A stretch of 64,000 nt of DNA, taken from contig NC_058057.1 of the NCBI RefSeq assembly GCF_020085105.1, forward strand, positions 25,059,082-25,123,081. The letters run 5' to 3'. This stretch comes from Siniperca chuatsi (lineage: Eukaryota > Chordata > Actinopteri > Centrarchiformes > Sinipercidae). The translations under genes were made by a program, and so were the position numbers. Below are positions 1 to 11,200 of the stretch, piece after piece. Positions within the stretch are counted from its first letter, which is position 1. Each line of letters begins with the position of its first letter. The notes beneath the pieces were generated by a model. It was not told where the DNA came from and searched no databases. It saw nothing but the letters and a program-made list of their open reading frames with translations.

Positions 1-724
1 ATCCTTTTTTTCTCTTGTGTGTCGGTGATGGTGCAGTTTCCTCTTTGTGGTTGACCTACTGTGTGAAAATAACTTGCGAAATAGCAACACCCAGCAACCA
101 GCCTGTCGTAAGTTCCAGAGAGTTAGAGTTACATCACTTCTATGCGCCATCTAAACTGACTGCACACAACAGAAACTTGTGTTTCACGAACTGCAGTTGT
201 GCCAGTTTGAAAATTACAAAGAAAATCCATTTTAATCAGGTTTTTTTTTTTAGCAATTTAGTAACATCCAAAGGAATTTATGAGTTTTTTTAGCCTAAGA
301 AAAAATACATAATTAATTCATCCCAGTTTATATAACACTAACCATTATTCCACTGAAATGGAATCTGTGTTGCTCACAGAGTAATGGAAATGTTGTAATT
401 TCCACTCCGTCATTTCAGTGATGTAAACAAAAGAGGAAGTGGCATTTTAGGCAAGAAACCAAAAAACAGAATAACAAGACTAAGAGTCTACAGCCATGCT
501 AGCAGCTCTGTGAGACTGTATTTAGGCAAAGCGGTGCTTAGAACTAAGTGCTAACACATCTTAGTTTAGTGTGTTAGCATACTATCATTTGCTCCTTAGC
601 AAGAAACATGAACTGCAGTTTGATGATGAAAAGTTAAGGTATCACTAAAGTTACTAAAATTGATCCTAAGAGGAACATGAACGTGTGTAACACATTTCAT
701 GGCACTGCATTCAATAGATGAGAC

Positions 725-1015
725 ATGTCACTCAAAACCACAAATGTAAACTTCGTGGTGGCGCTTCAGGAAAAGTGAGGGGATCACCAAAGTCACTATA
801 GGGTTCATCCTCTGGGCACCATGAGTATCTTTACCAAATGTCATGATAATCTGTCTAGTAGCTGTTGAGGTATTTCAGTAAAAGCCAAGTGTCAACCTGC
901 TTGTGGCACTAGAGAAAAAGTCATGGGATCACCAAACTCAGTAGCATTCATCCTCTGGAGAACATGAATGTCTGTACAAAATTTCATCTCAATCTGTACA
1001 GTAGTTGTTGAGATA
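725..1015. repeat. Dispersed teleost repeat (also at 9030-9300, 30440-30690 and 38990-39210)
   Basis: The block includes a 'gtggcgct' motif, 'aaagtcangggatcacca', a 'ttcatcctctgg' stretch and 'atttcatctcaatctgtacagtagttgttgagat'-type sequence, given here in pieces. The same arrangement recurs within this block (725-860 and 890-1015), at 30440-30690, and in reverse orientation at 38990-39210. It resembles a common non-coding teleost repeat. It has no coding capacity, and its class is not known to me. Confidence 0.6.
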
Positions 1016-1026
1016 TAATAGTAATA

Positions 1027-2215
1027 ATAAACTTTATTTATATAACACTTTTCAAAACAAAGCTACAAAGTTTACAAAAAATAAAAATTAAATAAAACTG
1101 GTAGACAAACAATGGTAAAACAATTTAAAAACAGTATAGCAGTTACACAGCATTGAGCAAAAGGAGTTACATATGAGAAAGAGTCTAATAAGTAAAATAG
1201 AATAAGAGAATGCCTTTGTAGGTTTTAAGAAGTGACAGAGTCAAGTCAGACCACAAACCCTATGAAAGCGCACTTATAAAAATGTATTTTTAAGTGGGAT
1301 TTAAAAGAGGATATGGAGCCTGCCAGCCTGATCTCTGAACCTCAGGGAGGTTGTTCCAGAGAGTGGGGTCCCTAACAGAAAAGGTCCAGTCACCCTTGGT
1401 CTTCAACCTGGAATGTGGAGAGGCTAGCAGAGCCTTGGCTGAGGACCTCAGGTTCCGACCAGGCATGGTGTCAGAAGATCTGAAATGTGTCAGAAACAAT
1501 AATAAAAATCATAAATAGCCAATGAGGGAAGCTTACAGTAATGTGCTTTCTTTTTGGTTTTGGTTTTGGTGAGTAGTCTGGTTGCAACTCTGTTGACATA
1601 AATAGAGAGAGAGTTAATAGTCCAAACAAGAGTTAATAAAATCATGTATGACGGACTCTAGATTTCTGCTGGATAGCAATGAACTGATCTTGGAGATTCT
1701 CCTGAGCTGCAGAAAGCAAGACTGGACAACTGTATTAACATGCTTGTTCAAGCTGAGGTTGTTGTCAAAGGTGACACCAAGATTTTTGCAGTTTGGGCCT
1801 GTATTTTGGGACAGAAATCTCAGATGTTGTGAAGCATGAATGTTAGCTGTAGTTTAACTGTAGAAAGTTCTGGGCCATCCAGCATTTGAGGTCAAGGATG
1901 CAGTTGTTGAGTGTATTAATTTGATAAAAATCATTGGGGTTAAAAGAGAGGTACAACTGAGTATCATCTGCGTAGGTATGGAATCTGACATTATGCCTGT
2001 GGATGACATGCCCTAGGGGTAACATATAGAGCGAGAACAAGAATGGACCGAGGACAGACCCTTAAGGTACCCCGCAGGTCATCTTCACAGAGGATGACTG
2101 TGAGTTGTCTTTTGGCTACACTAAAAGATCTATCTAATAAGTATGAATAAAACCACTTTAAAAAAGGACCAGCGATGCCAACCCAGTGTTTCAGACTTTT
2201 CAGTCAGGACTGAAG
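1027..2215 (-). mobile_element. 5'-truncated LINE (L2/Rex-like) reverse transcriptase fragment, copy 1
   Basis: Read on the minus strand, this carries decayed pieces of a non-LTR reverse transcriptase. First comes a segment like WFYSYLLDRSFSV near 2150. The catalytic YADDTQLYLS motif follows near 1960. The C-terminal block LRSSAKALLASPHSR, typical of teleost L2/CR1-group elements, is near 1440. The 3' end is an A/T-rich tail at 1027-1060 with repeated TAA-type units. Several internal deletions break the frame. The element is part of the duplicated unit, so it was inserted before the duplication. Confidence 0.8.
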
Positions 2216-4225
2216 TGACTGACATACATACAGACAGACATTGCCATCCTTAGAGCTATGTCGCTAGCATGGCTAAAAACAATATCATCATGTCAGCTAG
2301 TTTGTGTTTCCTGACAAAGCATGATCTAAATATATTCTTTAGGGTTTCCTCATTTTGTATTTCTTTACCTTTTCCCACCAAAGATGTAAATATCAACATC
2401 AAATCTACGTTTGAGTGCTTTGGATTTTATATCATATGATTTATTTGTGACCATTATTTTGCTTTACCTTTGTCTCTGGGCTGTCGCATTTTTCTTATAG
2501 CCTAACATTTAGGGTTGTTGTTTTGTTTACTTTCAGTAACTTGCACTGACAGTTCAACGGACTGTTCTGCTGATGCCATCATACTGACTCAGTGTCAGTC
2601 AGACAGAACGTAACTGTGTGCCATGTTTGGTTTTATACTAAATTTAGTCATATTTGGTGTTTGCAGAACACTCACACTGTAAAAAAATGATATCCTGAAG
2701 TACAGTTTATAGCATGATTTTTGAGTAAGCTGTTGACAGACAGGTACAACAATAAATGGACAAACAACTCATAGCTGGATATACATCTTTTCTGACAGAT
2801 TTTGGCAGGTTTTCATTTAATCTTTAGTATTATGTTTAAGGTAAGACTTCTCAGTGTTAAAGCATAGGTTCACATTTTATCAAGTCCGTCTTAAAACATG
2901 CACAAATGTACACTAAAACAGTTCTTGGTCGCTGTAATCACTTCTCCGGTCCACACTGGCAGTGAAGAGATTCCTTCCTAATGTGTTTCCAGTGTAAGAG
3001 ACGGAGGACAAAATCCAAGCTCAAGTTCAGCTGAAGATAATTTGAGGCTTCAGCAGTCTGAGTTAGACACAAATAAAGTGGGTATCTATCAAATTTACAG
3101 TCTTCTCCATACAACATGTTGATGTTTGTATTACTGTCCCTCCACCAGCTCAGCTAGGAAACACAAAGAGGTAATTTTGTACTAAAAACACTGTAACTTT
3201 GAAGATACCCACTAAATTTGTCTCCGACTGCTACAGCATCATATTAGCTTCAGTTTAACTTCATAATGCATTTTAAAACAGAGCGAGGACTGTGGATTTT
3301 GTGGACAAAAAAAGTGAACCTATCCATTTAATTTCCTCCGACTGTGCAGCTGCAGTGAAAATGTGGTGTCTGTGGCCATATGCTGTGTCAACCCAGCATC
3401 AGTGCAATCACATGATCAGAACTCTATATTGTCTACCCCCTATGTCTACCCTCTATTTTGTCTGTATTTCAAAATAAGACTGTACTGTTATCGAAGTGGT
3501 GTCACCTCTGGTTCTTCCCATGTAGCTGTGTGGGTTTCCTTCGGGTGCTCCGGTTTCCACCCACACTCCAAAGACTTACAGAAATCAAAATTTCCTGCAA
3601 GGGTGAATGCGAGTCTGTGTGTGTTGGCCCTGTCCAGGACGTGCCCTGTCTCTAACCCAGTTGTGAGTTTGAAGGCTGAGTCCTAACCCTGACCTCTCCT
3701 CTGAGATTAACAAATGAGTCATTTAACTCAGTAAAGGTGGGGTATCCGTTCAGTGCGTGCATAGTACTAATAGTAGCTTGATCATGACGTAGACTATGAA
3801 GTTGTTTGGTAGCCTATTACTAGGCTATGTGAAACGTTGAACAATGATTTGGTAGCATGTGGGGCCCTCTTCTGGTCACTTTAGACAACACTATTTGGGA
3901 AGGACCACACAGGCTATTTCCACATAGAATTAATTAGGCTATTAATTCACGCTACGCAACTAAATAATGTATCACACAATTTTTGGATAAAAGAGAGGCA
4001 ATTTCATGTGTAAATGAAAAGAACAAAACAAAAATGGCCATTCTGTTCTCTTGGTTTTTATTTTGATATATTTACTTTTACTTCGGGTCACCTGTCTTGC
4101 TTTTCTTCATGTCTTCCTTCAAAAGGAAAAACGAAAAAAGGAATTTGCAAAAAAAAAAACTAATTTGGACCGTTATTTGAATTTGGTTTTTCTTGTTTTT
4201 CGAGTCTGACAACAAAAAAGGAAAA

Positions 4226-5540
4226 ACGGCTCTGTTTATCTGTTTTTGGTTAAAAATGAAAAAACAAACTGCCAGAACGTACACGGGCCCTAAACACACT
4301 ACTTGAATCTGCTCGCAGGTGTAAAATACAATTCTAAAGATTGGTTGAAGCGAGTAAGTTACAGTAGATTTCATTCAGGACATGTTCAGATCCAGTCCTT
4401 GTAGGTGCAAAATGACCTTTTTCAACTTCATCTTATGCCCTTTTCCATAAACATACACTCAGATGGTTACAGACGGACTACAGCTGTTACACATACATTA
4501 TATGCAGTATATGTTTCTGTCATGGGGAATAAAATATGTCCTCTGGATGCTTTGATGATAGTTTGGAGATTTATAGAAAACCCACAAGATGGTGCTTACA
4601 TTCTTTGATGCCTCCATGTCTCAGGGGTAGCAGACTGTAGTTAGCCTATAATAAGGTGTACCTTATGATATAAGAACTGTACTGAAAGTATGAGTATAAC
4701 TTTGAATGTATAACTTTGTTGGTCTCTTCACTACCAAACAGTTTGTACCATTTCTCCCTCACTCCCTTTCTCCTCTCCAGCAGACATGGAGGATGATGAT
4801 CGGGCAACTTGTAGCTCACAGTGACGGCCGGGAGTTGGCTATTGACGGTCAGTTGTGAGAATACTAAGGAGTTTTTGGTAATTGGTATAATTATGTTAAA
4901 GTTTATTGTTAAGATTCAGTCACACCATTAACAACAGCTAAGGTCTTTGCTGGAGAGAAAGGATATTAGTGAGTTACTTTGCTAATGTATTAGCTAACGT
5001 ACTCATAGCTCATGAAACGTTAGCTATAGCTACACAATACTGTGTCCTTCGAGGGAGGTGGCCAATCAGTGGGGACACAGAGCTACTGTAGACAGTCAGA
5101 TGCACAATAATAGTTAGACACGCTCACGCTGACCCTAAATACTGATGGTTAATAAGTCTGACATCAGACTATCAGCACATTTATATAACATTAACTACAA
5201 AATGTTTAGTTCGACAAAAATCAAATGGAGAACATCACACTCATTTCAAGTTTAATTAATCAATTTATTTGGCTTCTTTGAGGCAGAAAAACATTCTTCC
5301 AAGCTGAAAAACACCTCTGACATGTTAACACCTTATACAGCACAGCAAATAGTTTCCTACCGTATTTACACATCCAGCAGACCGGCATCCCATTCCGGTT
5401 GTGTTTCCGTCCAACAGTGAAACAATGAAAACAGTTTGATAGAAATTGTTTACATCATTTAAGGCATAAAAATAAAAAGCAATGTGTCCTAAACAAAACA
5501 ATCCTTTTAACTCAAAGCTAAAATTACTATGATGATATCT
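4226..5540. other. Segment unique to duplication copy 1, with the probable gene A poly(A) signal
   Basis: About 1.3 kb absent from the second copy. No convincing coding sequence is seen. On the minus strand an AATAAA lies at 5264-5269, about 310 bases downstream of the gene A stop, and is a plausible polyadenylation signal. The segment would therefore be the gene A 3' UTR end plus downstream spacer. Gene B lacks it and must use another signal, for example AATAAA on the minus strand near 12440. Confidence 0.55.
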
Positions 5541-5580
5541 TGACTTTCTGGTGAGAAGAAGTTGGTGCGGAAGTTGTTGA

Positions 5581-8255
5581 TCAGTGCAGTCTAGTAGAAG
5601 CAGGATGCGCTTCTACATTTTCATACTGGACTTTGTCTGCATCATTATTTACCTGTGACATAAAACACAACAAATGAGATTCTGTTTCAAGGGAACAAAA
5701 TGTGAGAGACTGCAGCCTCTGGTCAGATTTTTCAGATCATATTAGATATTTTTAAACTCACATTGTTCTCATTATCAAGTGGTTTTGTGCTCCTGGAAGA
5801 AAAGATAATAATAAAGTAGCATTCAAATTCTAAATGTATGATTTATATGAACCAGTTCTACCAAATTATGGTCTGAATTTCCTCACCTCTCGCTCTGATG
5901 ACAAGAACAGTGATTACAATCATTAGGATCAGTCCTGCAATTCGCAGAGCCAACATGAAGTTGTTCAGAGGAGACCAATCTCTGGAATCTGTTGAACATG
6001 TTTTAGGAAAAAACATGTCAGTTTGTAAATAAGAATAATGTTTAATCACCTGTTGGACTACATAATGATAGTGTGACAAATGTTCCTATTGTGAAAATAT
6101 TTGATCAACATGTGAAACTTTGAGAAACCAAGAGGCAAAGCTTTGTATCTGCTGGGCTGCATATTATCTTAACTGAATCGGACTTTTCTGGCCGATTGTC
6201 TCTTGTCCTACCTGTGAAGACAGGTGTGTAGTCAGCCTCTATCTCTACATTGTTCTCCATATTAACAAACTGGCAGGCGTATCTCCTGTTGTGGCCACTC
6301 TGACGCTTCACAGTCAGAACAGAAACACAGTTCATCTGTCCGAGGAACTTGTACCCAACACCTTCACCAAGCAGCACAGTTCCTGTCTCATTCACCCAGC
6401 GGATGCTGTTCTGCTGACAAGAACCCCTGTATCTCAACAGAGAGCACTCTAATGTGACTTCACCGTCCCTCTTTGGATCAGCGTCTGGTGGAGATGGAGA
6501 GACTGAGAGAAAAAGAAGTGATAACTTAACGTAAATAATCAGAAAATCTATACGTCAGTCACTGTAAACTGGTGGAAGGGTGCTCACTGAGAGGGTCCCT
6601 CATGTTAAGGGCCGTCCCAAACCAGTGAGGCATTCAGTTCCATGTGAAATGTGAAGTGCCCATGGACATTGTCTTCCCTTGAATGGAAGGGGTGTCCCCA
6701 TAATGCCTGGATTAAAGATGACTGTTGTTTCCTCCTTCATGTGGAGTGTCTTTCACAGCTGAGGGTGTGAGGGAGGGATCAGTTTTGGAAAGGGCCACAG
6801 TGTAAATTACTCTCTCTTAATAAGAAGGAGGATATAAATAAACAAGTAAACTCATCACTGCCCACCTTAAGCAGCAAACTGACATATCACACTGACAGAC
6901 ACCTTGCTTGCTCACTGGCTGGGTTACAAGTAGAAGCCTAGTGGACAGGAAAAGGGTGTAAAGATGGAATGAGGTTGAGCTTGGCACAATGCAACATTTT
7001 GTACCCAAAACAACATGTGCAAAAAGCAGAATTCCCTCTTGATAATCTCAATCAGTTTTCATGGAAATGAGACTCACGTGTCAGAACACTGAGATGTATA
7101 TGTACATCCTGATCAGTGTTCCTCCCCTGCCAACAGGTGTAGCGACCAGCATCCTCAGCAGTGATGTCGTTAAGGACCAGAGAGCAGCTAGTGTCCAGAC
7201 TCAGCCTGGCAGCTCGGGCTGAGCTCTTCAGAACATTTCCATTCAAAACCTCAGAGAAAGTCTGAGATCGATCTCTGTTGTAAAGCCATGAAACCATGGA
7301 GCATGTTGTGTCAGACGATGATGCACTGGCACAGGGCAGAGTGACATCATGTCCAGGTACTTGGTAGAGAGGGAGCACTCCACTGACGCCCGCTGGAAAG
7401 AAAAGAATACATGTTCTGTTAGAAATGACACATTACACATAAAATCATCTGCATGGAGACCAAACACTTAACACGACGATTTTATTGCATTTAATTCTGT
7501 AAAAAGAAACAAAAAAGATTGTCCAGTTCATAATTAGGTTTTTTACATTTGCAACCACAGGGAGGGAATGTGTCACCCTCCGCCATCTAGTGGTTGTGTT
7601 TATATGAGAGTAATTTTAATTTATGTGTCAGTTAATTAGTGAATTGTGGGCTCTTTGGGAAATATATACACTCCACTGTTAAAACTACAAAAAAAAAAAG
7701 ACCACACAGTTGATCAGAATAAACAAAGATTGCCTCAGATCAAATAAAATCTGCAGATCTGATGTTATTGCCATTGTTTTGTTTTGTGTGCACTTTCATT
7801 ATTCTCTGCACTGTGTGTACTAACTGCATCACGTTATAATGGAAATACTTGCATATGCTCACATAGGTGGAGTTTAAAGAAACCACAGAGAAAGCAGAGC
7901 GAACAAACTATTTGATCATTACTTTTCTGTCCTTGACATCTGCATATGCCGAAGTCTATATTCATTGAAGAATCTACCTAAAAATAACTGACTCATAATT
8001 GCAATCTTGTTATTGTCTCACACAACCGTTGTCTAATTTTTACAGGCCAGAAAGGTTATCAAAGCTTATCAAAGTGGCCTCTAAAGCAGGAAAATTGCGA
8101 TTTGTTCTTTGAAGCAATGTTTCACCCAAGCCTTTTGACTAATAGTAATGAAAATTTCACATTTCTGTAAAATTATGATTAACATTTAATTAAGAAAACA
8201 GAGCTTTACCTTCAAACTGAAGCACAAAAATAAGGAATAATTCCAGTAGAGACAT
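5581..8255 (-). pseudogene. Ig-domain immune-type receptor, copy A, tail frameshifted
   Basis: Type I membrane receptor of a teleost multigene Ig family that I cannot name. Exons on the minus strand: 8210-8255 (signal peptide MSLLELFLIFVLQFE), 7078-7392 (V-like Ig domain), 6212-6502 (C2-like Ig domain), 5887-5988 (transmembrane), 5762-5792 and 5581-5652 (tail). All introns are GT-AG and exons 1-4 end in phase 1. The V-like domain has B- and F-strand cysteines (LPCAS, YTCWQ) plus an extra pair (TTC, TSC). The second domain has TLEC, RWVNETG and RYACQF. The membrane span is about LALRIAGLILMIVITVLVI with an internal arginine. Exon 5 is 31 nt instead of the 32 nt of copy B, a one-base loss at the splice acceptor. 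The frame then shifts and stops at the second codon boundary of exon 6, losing the tyrosine motif. The protein would be 262 aa. It may still be expressed as a tail-less receptor, so 'pseudogene' refers only to the frameshift. Confidence 0.78.
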
Positions 8256-8289
8256 TCTGTGTCCATTCTCTGTCGGCAGACGTTGTGTG

Positions 8290-11200
8290 ATCCTTTTTTT
8301 CTCTTGTGTGTCGGTGATGGTGCAGTTTCCTCTTTGTGGTTGACCTACTGTGTGAAAATAACTTGCGAAATAGCAACACCCAGCAACCAGCCTGTCGTAA
8401 GTTCCAGAGAGTTAGAGTTACATCACTTCTATGCGCCTTCTAAACTGACTGCACACAACAGAAACTTGTGTTTCACGAACTGCAGTTGTGCCAGTTTGAA
8501 AATTACAAAGAAAATCCATTTTAATCCTTTTTTTTAGCATTTTGGTATCATCCAAAGGAATTTATGAGTTTTTTTAGCCTAAGAAAAAATACATAATTAA
8601 TTAATCCCAGTTTATATAACACTAACCATTATTCCACTGAAATGGAATCTGTGTTGCTCACAGAGTAATGGAAATGTTGTAATTTCTACTCCGTCATTTC
8701 AGTGATGTAATCAAAAGAGGAAGTGGCATTTTAGGCAAGAAACCAAAAAACAGAATAACAAGACTAAGAGTCTACAGCCATGCTAGCAGCTCTGTGAGAC
8801 TGTATTTAGGCAAAGCGGTGCTTAGAACTAAGTGCTAACACATCTTAGTTTAGTGTGTTAGCATACTATCATTTGCTCAATAGCAGGAAACATGAACTGC
8901 AGTTTGATGATGAAAAGTTAAGGTATCACTAAAGTTACTAAAATTGATCCTAAGAGGAACATGAATGTGTGTAACACATTTCATGGCACTCCATTCAATA
9001 GATGAGACATGTCACTCAAAACCACGAATGTAAACTTCGTGGTGGCGCTTCAGGAAAAGTGAGGGGATCACCAAAGTCACTATAGGGTTCATCCTCTGGG
9101 CACCATGAGTATCTTTACCAAATGTCATGATAATCTGTCTAGTAGTTGTTGAGGTATTTCAGTAAAAGCCAAAAGTGTCAACCTGCTTGTGGCACTAGAG
9201 AAAAAGTCATGGGATCACCAAACTCAGTAGCATTCATCCTCTGGAGAACATGAATGTCTGTACAAAATTTCATCTCAATCTGTACAGTAGTTGTTGAGAT
9301 ATAATAGTAATAATAAACTTTATTTATATAACACTTTTCAAAACAAAGCTACAAAGTTTACAAAAAATAAAAATTAAATAAAACTGGTAGACAAACAATG
9401 GTAAAACAATTTAAAAACAGTATAGCAGTTACACAGCATTGAGCAAAAGGAGTTACATATGAGAAAGAGTCTAATAAGTAAAATAGAATAAGAGAATGCC
9501 TTTGTAGGTTTTAAGAAGTGACAGAGTCAAGTCAGACCACAAACCCTATGAAAGCGCACTTATAAAAATGTATTTTTAAGTGGGATTTAAAAGAGGATAT
9601 GGAGCTTGCCAGCCTGATCTCTGAACCTCAGGGAGGTTGTTCCAGAGAGTGGGGTCCCTAACAGAAAAGGTCCAGTCACCCTTGGTCTTCAACCTGGAAT
9701 GTGGAGAGGCTAGCAGAGCCTTGGCTGAGGACCTCAGGTTCCGACCAGGCATGTATGGTGTCAGAAGATCTGAAATGTATTGGGGTGCGAGTCCAGAGCG
9801 GGCCTTAAACGTTATCAATAATATCTTAAAATCAATTCTAAAATTTAGCCAATGAAGGGAAGCTAAAATAGCAGTAATGTGCTTTCTTTTTTTGGTTTTG
9901 GTTTTGGTGAGTAGTCTGGTTGCTGTATTTTGGAGAAGCTGTAATTTATGTAAACTCTGTTGACATAAATAGAGAGAGTTACAATAGTCCAAACAAGAGT
10001 TAATAAAATCATGTATGACGGACTCTAGATTTCTGCTGGATAGCAATGAACTGATCTTGGAGATTCTCCTGAGCTGCAGAAAGCAAGACTGGACAACTGT
10101 ATTAACATGCTTGTTCAAGCTGAGGTTGTTGTCAAAGGTGACACCAAGATTTTTGCAGTTTGGGCCTGTATTTTGGGACAGAAATCTCAGATGTTGTGAA
10201 GCATGAATGTTAGCTGTAGTTTAACTGTAGAAAGTTCTGGGCCATCCAGCATTTGAGGTCAAGGATGCAGTTGTTGAGTGTATTAATTTGATAAAAATCA
10301 TTGGGGTTAAAAGAGAGGTACAACTGAGTGTCATCTGCGTAGGTATGGAATCTGACATTATGCCTGTGGATGACATGCCCTAGGGGTAACATATAGAGTG
10401 AGAACAAGAATGGACCGAGGACAGACCCTTAAGGTACCCCGCAGGTCATCTTCACAGAGGATGACTGTGAGTTGTCAATGGCTACACTAAAAGATCTATC
10501 TAATAAGTATGAATAAAACCACTTTAAAAAAGGACCAGCGATGCCAACCCAGTGTTTCAGACTTTTCAGTCAGGACTGAAGTGACTGACATAAATACAGA
10601 CAGACATTGCCATCCTTAGAGCTATGTCGCTAGCATGGCTAAAAACAATATCATCATGTCAGTTAGTTTGTGTTTCCTGACAAAGCATGATCTAAATATA
10701 TTCTTTAGGGTTTCCTCATTTTGTATTTCTTTACCTTTTCCCACCAAAGATGTAAATATCAACATCAAATCTACGTTTGAGTGCTTTGGATTTTATAACA
10801 TATGATTTATTTGTGACCATTATTTTGCTTTACCTTTGTCTCTGGGCTGTCGCATTTTTCTTATAGCCTAACATTTAGGGTTGTTGTTTTGTTTACTTTC
10901 AGTAACTTGCACTGACAGTTCAACGGACTGTTCTGCTGATGCCATCATACTGACTCAGTGTCAGTCAGACAGAACGTAACTGTGTGCCATGTTTGGTTTT
11001 ATACTAAATTTAGTCATATTTGGTGTTTGCAGAACACTCATACTGTAAAAAAATGATATCCTGAAGTACAGTTTATAGCATGATTTTTGAGTAAGCTGTT
11101 GACAGACAGGTACAACAATAAATGGACAAACAACTCATAGCTGGATATACATCTTTTCTGACAGATTTTGGCAGGTTTTCATTTAATCTTTAGTATTATG

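Larger units (their letters stand above)
1..7700. repeat. Segmental tandem duplication, copy 1
   Basis: This segment matches 8290-14760 in the same orientation with only scattered substitutions and small indels. It holds the spacer upstream of a gene that must lie left of the window, a LINE fragment, and exons 2-6 of Ig receptor gene A. Base 1 corresponds to about 35 bases upstream of the gene A start codon in the second copy, so a further exon 1 is expected just outside the window. Copy 1 contains about 1.3 kb (4226-5540) that is missing from copy 2. Similarity ends in intron 1, near 7690. Confidence 0.93.

Noticed and set aside
15-293. 92-codon frame upstream of the Ig genes, repeated at 8259-8537
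   Set aside because: It overlaps the promoter side of exon 1 on the opposite strand, differs at its end in the second copy and has no recognisable domain.
3292-3686. Overlapping 61-107 codon frames, repeated at 11732-12162
   Set aside because: The frames differ between the two duplicates through small indels and show no family motif, so they are spacer sequence.
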